A stretch of 64,000 nucleotides of DNA from Chitinophagaceae bacterium (GTDB lineage Bacteria > Bacteroidota > Bacteroidia > Chitinophagales > Chitinophagaceae), in the NCBI GenBank assembly GCA_016720565.1, contig JADKKJ010000001.1, forward strand, positions 992,001 to 1,056,000. The letters are read 5' to 3'. The notes under the pieces were generated by a model that was given only the letters and a program-made list of their open reading frames with translations, was not told where the DNA came from and did not search any database. This document shows, in pieces, positions 1 through 8,636 of the stretch (the stretch's first letter is position 1; each line of letters begins with the position of its first letter). The translations under genes were made by a program, and so were the position numbers.

Positions 1-1934
1 ACCTTATCTCCCATCCTGAATTTCTTACCGCTTCGTCTGCCCACCAGGCAATAGTCTTCTTCCACATGGCGAAACTCATCGTATTCCAGCAGGCTATTCA
101 CACTGATCAGTCCTTCACATTTATGTTCGATGGTCTCCACCCAAAAACCAAAACTAGCTACTCCGCTGATCACTCCTTCAAACTCTTCGCCGAGATAATT
201 TTTCATATACAGCACCTGCATATATTTGTTCGCGGCCCTTTCTGTTTCCATTGCGGCCCGCTCCCTTTCACTGCAGTGCTTGCATTTTTCTTCCAGTTTT
301 TTATCCGGACGAATATCACCGGCCAGTACTTCAGCAAGAATACGATGCACAAGAATATCCGGATACCTTCTGATCGGGGAAGTAAAATGGCAATAATTGG
401 TAAATCCAAGGCCATAATGGCCCAGGTTATCAGTGGTATATTTTGCCTTCGACATGGTTCGTATTCCTAACTGCTCCAGCACATGCTGTTCAGGTTTTCC
501 TTTTACATCCTTCAGTAACTGGTTAAAGGAAATGGCGATCTGGTCTGGTGAGCTGGTATCAAACGTATGGCCGAATTTTTTCGCGAAGGCCGCAAATGGG
601 ATCAGCTTTTCTTCATCAGGATCATCATGCACCCGGTACGGGAAAGGAAGCGATTTGCCATTAACCTTGATCTTGGAAATATTCTCCGCCACGGTTCGGT
701 TTGCCAGCAGCATGAACTCTTCAATAAGCTGGTGTGCTTCTTTGCTTTCCTTGACCATGATGCCAACCGGAATGCCTTTATCATCCAGGCGGAATCTAAC
801 CTCCTGGGAAGAAAAGTTTATAGCCCCGTGCTGGAATCTTTTCTTCCGCATTTTTTGTGCAAAGTCATTCAGCAGAAGTATTTCATCTTTATACAATCCG
901 TCTTTTTCCTCTATAATGGCCTGCACTTCTTCATAGGTAAACCGGTGGTTGGAATGGATCACCGTCCGGCCCAGCCAGTATTGTTTAACCTCTCCACGTT
1001 CCGTAAGTTGGAAAATAGCAGAGAAAGTGAGTTTATCTTCTTTTGGTCGAAGGGAACATAGAAAATTAGAGATATGCTCCGGCAGCATCGGATTCACCCG
1101 GTCGGGCAAATAAACCGAAGTGGCTCGCTGATAAGATTCTTTATCCAGTTCAGTTCCCTGTTCAAGGTAATGGGACACATCCGCAATATGCACACCGATC
1201 TCATATCCTCCATTTTTTAATGGCCGGATAGAAATAGCGTCATCAAAATCTTTTGCATCTGCAGGATCGATGGTAAAAGTAAGCACATCGCGCATGTCCT
1301 TACGCAAACGTATCTCATCAACAGAGATAAGTTCCGGAATACGGGCGGATTCCTCCTGAGCATCCTCAGAAAATTCAAGGGAGAAACCCTGCTCCAGTAA
1401 TAATTCTTTCATGGCGGCATCATGGCCGCTTTCTTCTCCCAGTATACTGATCACTTCCCCTTCCGGCCTTTTGCCACCACTATCCCAACTCAATAAACGC
1501 ACCACTACCCTGTCCTTATCTTTTGCGCCATTTAACCGCCCCTGTGGAATATAGATATCAGGCATAGGCTTGTCCATGTCGGCTATAAAAAATGCATAGG
1601 TTTTTGTAGCAGGTTCTCCGGGTCGGGGTTTTGCAAATTCCAGGTGACCGATAAACTCAACTCTTTTCCGGGTCAGCACTTCACGTATAACGCCCTGCAT
1701 TCTTTTTCCACCTGACTTTATCTCCTTTATGGAGACAAGCACTTTGTCACCATGTAAAGCGGTATTAAAATCTCCCGGACGGATCAGGATATCTGTTTCC
1801 ATGTTTTCGATGGTCACAAAACCCATTCCTGCCCTGGTGATCTCCAAACTGCCTTTCAGCAATTTATTGTTGGATGCTACGGTTCCCGGTTTTTCCCTGC
1901 TATTCTTCTTCTTCTTTGCGTTTTTTCTTCCCAT
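1..1934 (-). CDS. rnr: Ribonuclease R, 3' end of gene cut by window edge
   Basis: Processive 3'-5' exoribonuclease that degrades structured RNA. About 644 codons are visible, starting at the ATG at 1934; the stop lies beyond base 1. The protein begins with a lysine-rich stretch, followed by cold-shock-type domains and the RNB catalytic domain, with the magnesium-binding acidic motif TIDPADAKDFDDAIS and the later FTSPIRRYPDILVHR motif. The start of the C-terminal S1 domain (GVISGVASFGFWVE) is seen just before the edge. It follows lpxK by 9 bases and is the last visible gene of the leftward run. Family assignment is firm; RNase R rather than RNase II follows from the domain order and basic N-terminus. 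Confidence 0.93.
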   Translation of the reverse strand, partial: MGRKNAKKKKNSREKPGTVASNNKLLKGSLEITRAGMGFVTIENMETDILIRPGDFNTALHGDKVLVSIKEIKSGGKRMQGVIREVLTRKRVEFIGHLEFAKPRPGEPATKTYAFFIADMDKPMPDIYIPQGRLNGAKDKDRVVVRLLSWDSGGKRPEGEVISILGEESGHDAAMKELLLEQGFSLEFSEDAQEESARIPELISVDEIRLRKDMRDVLTFTIDPADAKDFDDAISIRPLKNGGYEIGVHIADVSHYLEQGTELDKESYQRATSVYLPDRVNPMLPEHISNFLCSLRPKEDKLTFSAIFQLTERGEVKQYWLGRTVIHSNHRFTYEEVQAIIEEKDGLYKDEILLLNDFAQKMRKKRFQHGAINFSSQEVRFRLDDKGIPVGIMVKESKEAHQLIEEFMLLANRTVAENISKIKVNGKSLPFPYRVHDDPDEEKLIPFAAFAKKFGHTFDTSSPDQIAISFNQLLKDVKGKPEQHVLEQLGIRTMSKAKYTTDNLGHYGLGFTNYCHFTSPIRRYPDILVHRILAEVLAGDIRPDKKLEEKCKHCSERERAAMETERAANKYMQVLYMKNYLGEEFEGVISGVASFGFWVETIEHKCEGLISVNSLLEYDEFRHVEEDYCLVGRRSGKKFRMGDK

Positions 1935-1943
1935 TGCTACATT

Positions 1944-3017
1944 TTAGTTCTTCTTCTTAAAGTTACGGATGAAATCGCCTACCAGCGATCGGAAATCGCC
2001 GGATCGGTCAAATAAAAACTGGTGTGTGACAGGTATCACGTAAAACGGAAGCTGCTCAATATCCGTGCTGAATTTTTCCAGCCTTACCGCATCTTTTTCC
2101 GTGGTGAGTATGATACGGTCTCTTCCACCCAGTTCGTGGAATTTTTTGCGGATATCTTTCAGATCATCAATTGAAAAAATATGATGATCCGGATACTGGA
2201 TCATCTGGTAGGTACGGCAATGGTCTTCCAGCCATTTCTTCAATGGCTTTGGATTGGCTATTCCGGTAAGCAGCAATACCTCGGTATCCGCATTCAGTAT
2301 GCCGGACACTTTATTAATGATATGATAGGGCTGCCCATAACTGATGCTGGTAAAAAATACCTGTTGCCCTGGCAGGGGCTTAATGACCTTACTGATCCTG
2401 GCAGCTTCAGCCTTATCAAGGTCTGGCTGGCATTTGGTCACAATGATCACCTGGGCCCTTCTATAACTGCTTTTAAGGTCGCGAAGGTCGCCGGTAGGTA
2501 AATAAAAATCATAGCGGAAAAGATTCGATTGCTCGGTAAGAAGAATGTTCAATCCTGCCACCACTTTACGATGCTGGAAGGCATCGTCCAGGATGATCGC
2601 TTCTGTTTCGGGATGGTCATGTAATAATTGAGGAATGGCCTGCAATCTTTCCTCTCCTACAGCGACAGGAACGGCAGGGAATTTCAGGTGAAACTGCATG
2701 GGCTCGTCCCCGATATCCAGTGCAGTGGAAGAAGCGTTAGCCAATGCATATCCCCTGGTCTTTCTTTTATATCCCCTGCTAAGCGTTGCAAGGCGGAACT
2801 CATTCCCAAGATTTGTAAGCAGCCATTCCACCATGGGCGATTTTCCTGTTCCTCCAATGGCCAGGTTGCCTACACAGATCAGGGGAAGTCCAAAGCTGGC
2901 AGAACCAAGTATTTTTTTATCATAAAGAAAATTACGCAGGGCTACTCCCGCCCAGTAAAGCAGTGCAAATGGAAGTAACAATATGCGAAATGATCGCAGG
3001 AAGAAGTTAGAAAACAT
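1944..3017 (-). CDS. lpxK: Tetraacyldisaccharide 4'-kinase
   Basis: Inner-membrane kinase that phosphorylates the 4' position of the lipid A disaccharide precursor (Raetz pathway), so the cell makes lipopolysaccharide. A hydrophobic N-terminal segment (residues about 10-28) anchors it, and the P-loop GNLAIGGTGKSP lies at residues 50-61. The chosen ATG at 3017 gives 357 aa, normal for Bacteroidota LpxK; an ATG at 3110 would run the gene deep into its upstream neighbour and add a tail that does not look like LpxK. The gene overlaps the end of the cycloligase gene by 11 bases and precedes rnr by 9, so it sits inside a tight operon. Confidence 0.92.
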   Translation of the reverse strand: MFSNFFLRSFRILLLPFALLYWAGVALRNFLYDKKILGSASFGLPLICVGNLAIGGTGKSPMVEWLLTNLGNEFRLATLSRGYKRKTRGYALANASSTALDIGDEPMQFHLKFPAVPVAVGEERLQAIPQLLHDHPETEAIILDDAFQHRKVVAGLNILLTEQSNLFRYDFYLPTGDLRDLKSSYRRAQVIIVTKCQPDLDKAEAARISKVIKPLPGQQVFFTSISYGQPYHIINKVSGILNADTEVLLLTGIANPKPLKKWLEDHCRTYQMIQYPDHHIFSIDDLKDIRKKFHELGGRDRIILTTEKDAVRLEKFSTDIEQLPFYVIPVTHQFLFDRSGDFRSLVGDFIRNFKKKN

Positions 3018-3576
3018 AAGCGGCCCCGGGAGTGATACAAAGATCCAAAGGTACATCAAAATCGGCCTTATCCGGGATGGACTCCACAGGGTCAAAATAA
3101 CTGAATCCAATTTTCAGGCAATCGGAGCGGCATTGTGAAAGGTATTTATCATAATACCCTTTTCCATAACCAACGCGATACCCCTGTTTATCTACGCAGA
3201 GCAACGGAACAAATACCAGGTCGAAGCTGGCGGGCATGATAGGTTCGCCTATCTGGGGTTCAAAAAGATTAAAACTGGTTTTTTCAAAAGGCGTGTCCAC
3301 ATCCGTAAAGATGGCATTCATTTCTATGGATCCTGTATCGATCACCGGGTAAGCGATCTTCAGCTCAGGATTCCTGAAGCGAAGGAACTCAGTAAAAATA
3401 TGAGTATTGGGTTCGTGATTTTCTTCAATGGGCCAGTAGGTGAAAAGGTATTCGAGGAAGGGCAGTGATACCGTCTGAAACTGTATCAGCATCAGGTCAT
3501 CCATTCGCATTCGCTGAGCTTCGCTGAGTTCCCTGCGTTTGGCCTTATAGGCTTCCCTTAATTGTTTCTTATTCAT
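3007..3576 (-). CDS. 5-formyltetrahydrofolate cyclo-ligase family protein
   Basis: Converts 5-formyl-THF to 5,10-methenyl-THF with ATP, returning a storage folate to one-carbon metabolism. The 189-aa protein has the basic N-terminal helix with KAKRRELS and the diagnostic glycine-rich substrate loop GYRVGYGKGYYDKYL in the C-terminal half. Length matches the family. Its ATG overlaps the stop of rsmD by 4 bases, and its end overlaps lpxK by 11, so translational coupling is likely. folB, another folate gene, lies 3 kb upstream in the same run of genes. Confidence 0.92.
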   Translation of the reverse strand: MNKKQLREAYKAKRRELSEAQRMRMDDLMLIQFQTVSLPFLEYLFTYWPIEENHEPNTHIFTEFLRFRNPELKIAYPVIDTGSIEMNAIFTDVDTPFEKTSFNLFEPQIGEPIMPASFDLVFVPLLCVDKQGYRVGYGKGYYDKYLSQCRSDCLKIGFSYFDPVESIPDKADFDVPLDLCITPGAAYVF

Positions 3577-4121
3577 TGATCCCTGTTCTCTGCAAAAATA
3601 GAAAATACCGTAGTGCCATAATTACGTTCCTTCAGGTAAAAGGGAAATTCTTTATAATCGTTGCGGGGCGTATGTTCGAGTATGAACCAACCTTGCTTCT
3701 TTAGTAACTGTTTTTCAAAGATCTTCACCGGAAGGTCATCGATGGTGGTGAGGGCATAAGGAGGGCCTGCAAAGATCAGATCGTATTTATCATCGCAGTT
3801 CTCAATGAATTTGAATACATCCATTTTAAAGGCCTTTAAACCTTCCAGTTTAAAAGAAGCAGCTGTTTTTGTTATGAACTCATACATCACCGGGTCCTTT
3901 TCTACAATGGTCAGATCTTCTACTCCGCGGGAGGCCAGCTCGTAACTAATATTCCCTGTTCCCCCGAACAGGTCAAGTGTTTTGAGTTCTTCAAATTCAA
4001 ACTGGTTCTGGAGAATATTGAAAAGCCCTTCTTTGGCAATATCGGTAGTGGGCCTGGTATGCGGCATCTTATTCGGCGGATCAAAACGCCGGCCACCCAT
4101 CTCTCCTCCTACGATACGCAT
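3573..4121 (-). CDS. rsmD: RsmD-family 16S rRNA guanine-N2 methyltransferase with altered catalytic motif
   Basis: RsmD methylates N2 of G966 (E. coli numbering) in 16S rRNA using S-adenosylmethionine. The 182-aa protein starts with the family's characteristic MRIVGGEMGGRRF and has a SAM-binding motif DLFGGTGNIS (50-59). The catalytic motif, normally (D/N)PPY, reads GPPY at residues 119-122 (LIFAGPPYAL), so the acidic residue expected to contact the target amino group is glycine. Everything else looks intact and the gene is embedded in an operon, so it is probably functional; whether this substitution is a lineage norm cannot be judged here. Overlaps the upstream gene by 13 bases and the downstream one by 4. 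Confidence 0.88.
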   Translation of the reverse strand: MRIVGGEMGGRRFDPPNKMPHTRPTTDIAKEGLFNILQNQFEFEELKTLDLFGGTGNISYELASRGVEDLTIVEKDPVMYEFITKTAASFKLEGLKAFKMDVFKFIENCDDKYDLIFAGPPYALTTIDDLPVKIFEKQLLKKQGWFILEHTPRNDYKEFPFYLKERNYGTTVFSIFAENRDQ

Positions 4122-4897
4122 AAATAAAGGTCTTTTAAAGAAGTAAAATAATGGGAAGGGATCTCATTGGGAGGAAGCTGCCAGCCTGGCTCGCGAAGCT
4201 CCACCAGGATAAAATACTGGTAAAGCTCCTTATAAAGCGAAGATTCTATATCAATGAGGCCTGATAGTTTCAATGCTACTTTCTCCTGGCTAAGTCCGAA
4301 TTGTTCGCAGGTGCGTAGCAGGTAAAAAAGAATATCCTCATATCCTTCATACTGGTATTGCTGGGATAAAAGTAAACGTCCATTTGCAGCTGCCAGTAAA
4401 TGAAGGTCTTTCTGGCGCAGGTCAAGATACATGACTCCATCACCGGGGGAGGAAGGAACAAATTTCATCATAGCACTCAGCTGGTGTATGGTACCTGCCT
4501 CCGGGAATTTATTATTGACCCAATGCTGCAACTGGGGGGAAATGCTGAAAACGGTATTCAATTGCCATCCATTCACAGGCTCCTGTACAATGGTCTGCCC
4601 TTCGGATCTTTCGGAAACAATATCAAGAACGGTTCCTGGCACTCCGGATGGAAGCAAGAGGCCAGCGCCATGATCCAACCCAATCTGTACTTTACCCGCA
4701 GGTCGAAACAGGCGATCATGTATCCAGTTCAGTTCATTTTCATTCCACTCATCAACAGTAAAATAGCCCAGTTCGTATACCGCAGAAGCATCCTCATTGG
4801 TATAAGCAAAGGCAGCCCAATACTCTCCCATTCTCAGAAGAAGTCGCTCAGCGTTCCGGGAGGAAGATTGATCACCTATATAAAATAATTGTTTCAA
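4109..4897 (-). CDS. DUF3822 family protein
   Basis: A 262-aa protein of unknown biochemical role. It matches my recollection of DUF3822, a Bacteroidota family commonly encoded next to rsmD, which is the arrangement here (13-base overlap). Visible features include the segments MYLDLRQKDLHLLAAANGRL and YEDILFYLLRTCEQFGLS in the C-terminal half, a pattern reminiscent of the actin-like ATPase fold, but no nucleotide-binding motif can be proven by eye. The only reasonable start is TTG at 4897 followed by AAA, as no in-frame ATG lies upstream. No signal peptide or membrane segment is seen. The MATE transporter gene ends 32 bases upstream. Confidence 0.75.
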   Translation of the reverse strand: MKQLFYIGDQSSSRNAERLLLRMGEYWAAFAYTNEDASAVYELGYFTVDEWNENELNWIHDRLFRPAGKVQIGLDHGAGLLLPSGVPGTVLDIVSERSEGQTIVQEPVNGWQLNTVFSISPQLQHWVNNKFPEAGTIHQLSAMMKFVPSSPGDGVMYLDLRQKDLHLLAAANGRLLLSQQYQYEGYEDILFYLLRTCEQFGLSQEKVALKLSGLIDIESSLYKELYQYFILVELREPGWQLPPNEIPSHYFTSLKDLYLCVS

Positions 4898-4929
4898 GGA
4901 GGCAATGTTAATTAAAAAAAATCAGATGG

Positions 4930-6267
4930 TTATTTCCATCGGCCATAACGGATATAGGCATACGAGAGAATCAATAAAGATGACCAGTATACCAATTCCG
5001 AACCCCAGGCCCAAACCAGGCTCAGGTCCCATACCCTTAACACCAGGTAAATATAGGCCGTATAAAAAACGATGGCGATGATCTCTATGGCCAGGTTCAC
5101 CCTGGTTTTTCCTGTGCCTGTAACCGCATTCAGCCATACCGTGGCAAACGACATGAGCAGGATACCCATGCTCACCATTCGGATCACGGGAATGGCATCT
5201 GCGGTAAAACTCTGGTCACGGCCATAAATATCCAGGAACAGGCCGGGGAAAATATTGATAAGGCTGCAAAGGAAAAAAGTGAAACCAAAACTCAGCCACA
5301 TGATCTTTTTTATCAATCGTATCACCTGGTCGGACTTTCCCTGGCCAATGATATTACTCACCATTGAATTGGTGGTACTGGCGAAAGACCAGACGAAAAT
5401 GCCAAAAAGCCCAAATATATTTCGCATGGTATTGCTGATAGCAAGTGGCCTCTCCCCTTTATGCTCAATGAAAATATAAAACAGCAGCCAGGCCAGGATA
5501 CTGATCAGCCATTGCACTACCAGTGGCGAGGATTGTTTGAATATGGCCGCAATGATCTTTGGCTGGTACCTGTAATGCGCAAAGATGCCAAAACGCTTAT
5601 CAAAGCCTTTAAAGAAAATGATACCGGCAACCACCAGCATACCTGCTGCCTCCGCAATTACAGAAGCATAGGCTGCGCCATTAAAACCCAGTGCCGGCAA
5701 CCCGAAATGCCCATAGATCAGCGCATAGTCCAGTAAGATATTAAGACTGGCCTCCACCCAGAACCCATATTTCATATACCTGCTGTTGCTGGTACTTACA
5801 AGCAGCGCATTGCCCATCTGGAACATATAAAGAAAGGGAATGCCCCAAACGCGGATGCGTAAAAAATCCATGGCCTCTTCATACACCTTCGGGGAATGTA
5901 GACTGGAAGAAAGAAAATACGGTGCGAAAAGTTCGGTTAGAATGATCCCGGTGAGTGCGAACATCATTGCTACCCATAGTCCCTGCACAAATAGCTGCCC
6001 AATGGCGGCGGGATTATTCTCTCCTGCTTTACGCGACATCAAACCCTGCAGGCCTGCATTGAGTCCGTTTCCAATCAATGCGAATATCAGGTAAAATACA
6101 CCGGTGATACCGGCTGTTCCAAGCTCTGTCTCTCCCAGCCCGCTTACGAAAATATTATTCGTAATAAAATTGATCTGCGGTACCAGCAATGCAAGGGAGA
6201 TCGGCAATGCGATCTTTAAAATATCCCTGTTGGATATCTGTACCTGTAGGGAAGATGTTGATTCCAT
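4930..6267 (-). CDS. MATE family efflux transporter
   Basis: A 445-aa integral membrane protein with about 12 hydrophobic helices, of the multidrug and toxic compound extrusion family, which exports cationic drugs or metabolites in exchange for Na+ or H+. The N-terminus ILKIALPISLALLVPQINF and the internal duplication (two sets of six helices, NAGLQGLMSRKAG in the first and STTNSMVSNIIGQGKS in the second) fit the family. The substrate cannot be read from sequence. It begins 3 bases after folB and is followed after 32 bases by the DUF3822 gene, so it is probably cotranscribed with trxB and folB. Confidence 0.9.
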   Translation of the reverse strand: MESTSSLQVQISNRDILKIALPISLALLVPQINFITNNIFVSGLGETELGTAGITGVFYLIFALIGNGLNAGLQGLMSRKAGENNPAAIGQLFVQGLWVAMMFALTGIILTELFAPYFLSSSLHSPKVYEEAMDFLRIRVWGIPFLYMFQMGNALLVSTSNSRYMKYGFWVEASLNILLDYALIYGHFGLPALGFNGAAYASVIAEAAGMLVVAGIIFFKGFDKRFGIFAHYRYQPKIIAAIFKQSSPLVVQWLISILAWLLFYIFIEHKGERPLAISNTMRNIFGLFGIFVWSFASTTNSMVSNIIGQGKSDQVIRLIKKIMWLSFGFTFFLCSLINIFPGLFLDIYGRDQSFTADAIPVIRMVSMGILLMSFATVWLNAVTGTGKTRVNLAIEIIAIVFYTAYIYLVLRVWDLSLVWAWGSELVYWSSLLILSYAYIRYGRWK

Positions 6268-6270
6268 GAC

Positions 6271-6633
6271 TTAAAAACTACGCTGATAACGTACACCTAC
6301 ATTGCCTTCAAAAAATGCCATGGGTGGATGCATTTTCCGGATGTGAACAGTAATGGCATTGACCTGGGAAAAATGATGATGGATAGTATTGCTGATATCC
6401 ATGGCCAGGGTTTCCAGCAATGCTGCAGGAATATCCATTTGTTTTTTTACCAGTTCATATATGCCTGCATAATTGATCGTATCGTCTATGCCTGTGATCG
6501 TGCCTTGCCCAGGATGAAAAGAAACTTCCAGGTCGACCATGAACTCATTTCCTGTGATCTTCTCTTCCGGATATAATCCATGATACCCGAAGAACCTCAG
6601 GTCATTTAATGTTATGGTCATGCTTTCCGTCAT
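6271..6633 (-). CDS. folB: Dihydroneopterin aldolase
   Basis: Cleaves 7,8-dihydroneopterin to 6-hydroxymethyl-dihydropterin and glycolaldehyde in folate synthesis. The 120-aa protein has the family N-terminus ITLNDLRFFGYHGLYPEE with its conserved tyrosine and histidine, a central DTINYAGIYELVKK and the C-terminal VHIRKMHPPM. Length is typical. The ATG at 6633 lies just past the trxB stop; an alternative ATG at 6621 would give MTITLNDL and is equally acceptable. A longer reading into trxB is rejected because it begins with a non-ATG codon and is a shadow of trxB. Confidence 0.92.
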   Translation of the reverse strand: MTESMTITLNDLRFFGYHGLYPEEKITGNEFMVDLEVSFHPGQGTITGIDDTINYAGIYELVKKQMDIPAALLETLAMDISNTIHHHFSQVNAITVHIRKMHPPMAFFEGNVGVRYQRSF

Positions 6634-6634
6634 A

Positions 6635-7576
6635 TCAATGAAGCCCTTTAGCACCCAGCCAGCGTTCCGCATCCAAAGCGGCCATACAACCACTGCCCGC
6701 AGCGGTTACTGCCTGTCGATAGATCTTATCCTGCACATCTCCTGCGGCAAACACCCCTTCCAGGTTCGTCCTGGAGGTTCCCGGAACAGTTTGAATATAA
6801 CCAGCCTCATCCATATCCAGCCAGCCTTTGAAAATGCCAGAATTAGGTTCATGTCCTATGGCTACAAAGAAGCCACTGATCGGCACTTCTGAAATTTCGC
6901 TGGTCTTCGTATTTCTTATACGCATGGCCGTTACATGCTTATCTCCTAACACTTCTTCTGTTGTTGTATTCCAGTAAACTTTAATGTTTGGTGTATTGAA
7001 CACACGCTGCTGCATAACTTTGGACGCACGCATAGCATCCTTACGGATCAGCATGTGTACGGTGGTGCAAAGTTTAGAAAGGTAAAGTGCTTCCTCCGCA
7101 GCCGTATCACCTGCACCTACAATAGCCACTTCCTTGTTACGGAAAAAGAACCCGTCACAAACAGCGCAGGCGCTTACGCCATAACCATTCAATCGTTGCT
7201 CACTTTCCAGTCCCAGCCATTTGGCGGATGCTCCTGTTGAAATGATCACCGAATCGGCCTCGATCCATTTTTCCTCATCGATCTCCACTTTATAGGGCTG
7301 GGAAGAAAAATCGACTTTTGTGGCAATACCATACCGAATATCAGCACCCATTCGTTTAGCCTGTTTTTCAAAATCCACCATCATATCTGGCCCCTGTATT
7401 CCTTCCGGGTAGCCGGGATAATTCTCCACCTCGGTGGTAATGGTGAGCTGGCCACCAGGTTGAATGCCCTGGTACAAAACTGGTTTTAAATTAGCGCGCG
7501 AAGCATAAATAGCTGCTGTATATCCTGCCGGACCTGATCCTATAATGAGGCAATGAACTTTTTCAGCGTTTTCCAT
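6635..7576 (-). CDS. trxB: Thioredoxin-disulfide reductase
   Basis: Flavoprotein that reduces thioredoxin with NADPH. The 313-aa sequence shows the FAD-binding GSGPAGYTAAIYASRA, the redox-active CAVC pair (VSACAVCDGFFF), the NADPH-binding GAGDTAAEEALYLS and the C-terminal FAD motif GVFAAGDVQDKIYRQ. The ATG at 7576 is preferred; an in-frame TTG at 7594 would add six residues. It heads the leftward series trxB-folB-MATE and may lead transcription through to rnr. The window also encodes a bacilliredoxin-like protein and a TlpA-type thioredoxin, possible parts of the same redox economy. Confidence 0.95.
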   Translation of the reverse strand: MENAEKVHCLIIGSGPAGYTAAIYASRANLKPVLYQGIQPGGQLTITTEVENYPGYPEGIQGPDMMVDFEKQAKRMGADIRYGIATKVDFSSQPYKVEIDEEKWIEADSVIISTGASAKWLGLESEQRLNGYGVSACAVCDGFFFRNKEVAIVGAGDTAAEEALYLSKLCTTVHMLIRKDAMRASKVMQQRVFNTPNIKVYWNTTTEEVLGDKHVTAMRIRNTKTSEISEVPISGFFVAIGHEPNSGIFKGWLDMDEAGYIQTVPGTSRTNLEGVFAAGDVQDKIYRQAVTAAGSGCMAALDAERWLGAKGLH

Positions 7577-7647
7577 GTATAGTAGCTTTTCCAATAAAGA
7601 ATTGGCAAATTTAAGCCTAAACGGCCAATGATGATGTGTAAACAGGC

Positions 7648-8532
7648 TTAACGTGGAATAATGATGGTCCGGTATTTTGAAGCATATCCTCCAAAATAGC
7701 CAAGCGCGTTCCCACTGATATTACTGAGCACTTTGGTGGGAGTTCCAAACGGATTGCCCTGGTTGGCAAAAACAAACTCCATGGTTCTCCAGAAATCATA
7801 GGTGGGTTTATCTATGTTCGAAAGTTTAAGCGTCACCGTATCGCCTGCATTAAAATAAGAATACCCGTCTTCAATGGGAAAACCTCTGTCTACCCCCCTT
7901 TCTACCTGTATCTCATAACTGGTGCCATCAATGATCTGATCATCAAAAACAGAATTTAATCCCGGGTAAAAAGGGTCGCTGTTCCTTTTAGTAAAATACC
8001 GAACATAATCGCCCAGACCCGGCCTGTCGGTAAACCTTCCCATCAATGCCCTGAACCGGGGATCATTTCCCGCAGGGGCTGGTTTAGCATAAAGCGTATC
8101 GATCTTGCGGGTAGTGTCTGGAATGGTAGTAGTGGCCGTATATTCTTTTCCATCAACTACAATACGAAGTCCGTAACGCATATTCAATTCACCTCGGAAT
8201 AAAGTGGAAGGGGTGAGTACATTGGCGGAATAATAATAAAAGTCATAGCCTGCCACCTGGTAAGTGTATTCCCGGAGTTTATGGGAAACGATGCCATTGG
8301 ATACAAACACATCCGCCCTTCGAACAAAACTCTGTGAGATCACTGCAGGATTTATCTGGGAAAAAAAGTCGAGGCTTTTTGAAAGGATGACAATGGGGAA
8401 TTGACCGTTCTCGATCGTAGCTTCCACAACCAGTTTTGGCTCAGTCTGGTCCAGTTTAAGGTCTATGCTTCTTTCACAGCCGGTAAACAGCGCGACCCAC
8501 AGTACCAAGAGAAGTCTAAAGCGGTAAGGCAT
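7648..8532 (-). CDS. DUF4249 domain lipoprotein
   Basis: A 294-aa predicted outer-membrane lipoprotein: the signal peptide ends in the lipobox LFTGC with Cys19, followed by ERSIDLKLDQTEPKLVVEATI, the usual opening of DUF4249 proteins. The family is restricted to Bacteroidota and is generally encoded beside a TonB-dependent receptor with a carboxypeptidase-like domain, for which it is thought to be a partner. Here no such receptor is adjacent: sigma factor on one side, trxB (70 bases downstream) on the other. Function beyond surface or outer-membrane association is unknown. Confidence 0.82.
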   Translation of the reverse strand: MPYRFRLLLVLWVALFTGCERSIDLKLDQTEPKLVVEATIENGQFPIVILSKSLDFFSQINPAVISQSFVRRADVFVSNGIVSHKLREYTYQVAGYDFYYYSANVLTPSTLFRGELNMRYGLRIVVDGKEYTATTTIPDTTRKIDTLYAKPAPAGNDPRFRALMGRFTDRPGLGDYVRYFTKRNSDPFYPGLNSVFDDQIIDGTSYEIQVERGVDRGFPIEDGYSYFNAGDTVTLKLSNIDKPTYDFWRTMEFVFANQGNPFGTPTKVLSNISGNALGYFGGYASKYRTIIIPR

Positions 8533-8583
8533 ATATAAAATTAACGCAGATGATTCTTATTTGTTCTTTAAGCAGTTAAAATT

Positions 8584-8611
8584 AAAAAGTCCTGACTTAC
8601 GCCAGGACCTT
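8584..8611 (-). terminator. Rho-independent terminator of the primary sigma factor gene
   Basis: On the minus strand the stem GTCCTG (complement of 8603-8608 pairing with 8589-8594) is followed by TTTTT (complement of 8584-8588). It lies 25 bases past the sigma factor stop and before the DUF4249 gene, separating the two leftward genes. Confidence 0.7.
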
Positions 8612-8636
8612 TTGGACTAAACCCATCTTAGTATCA

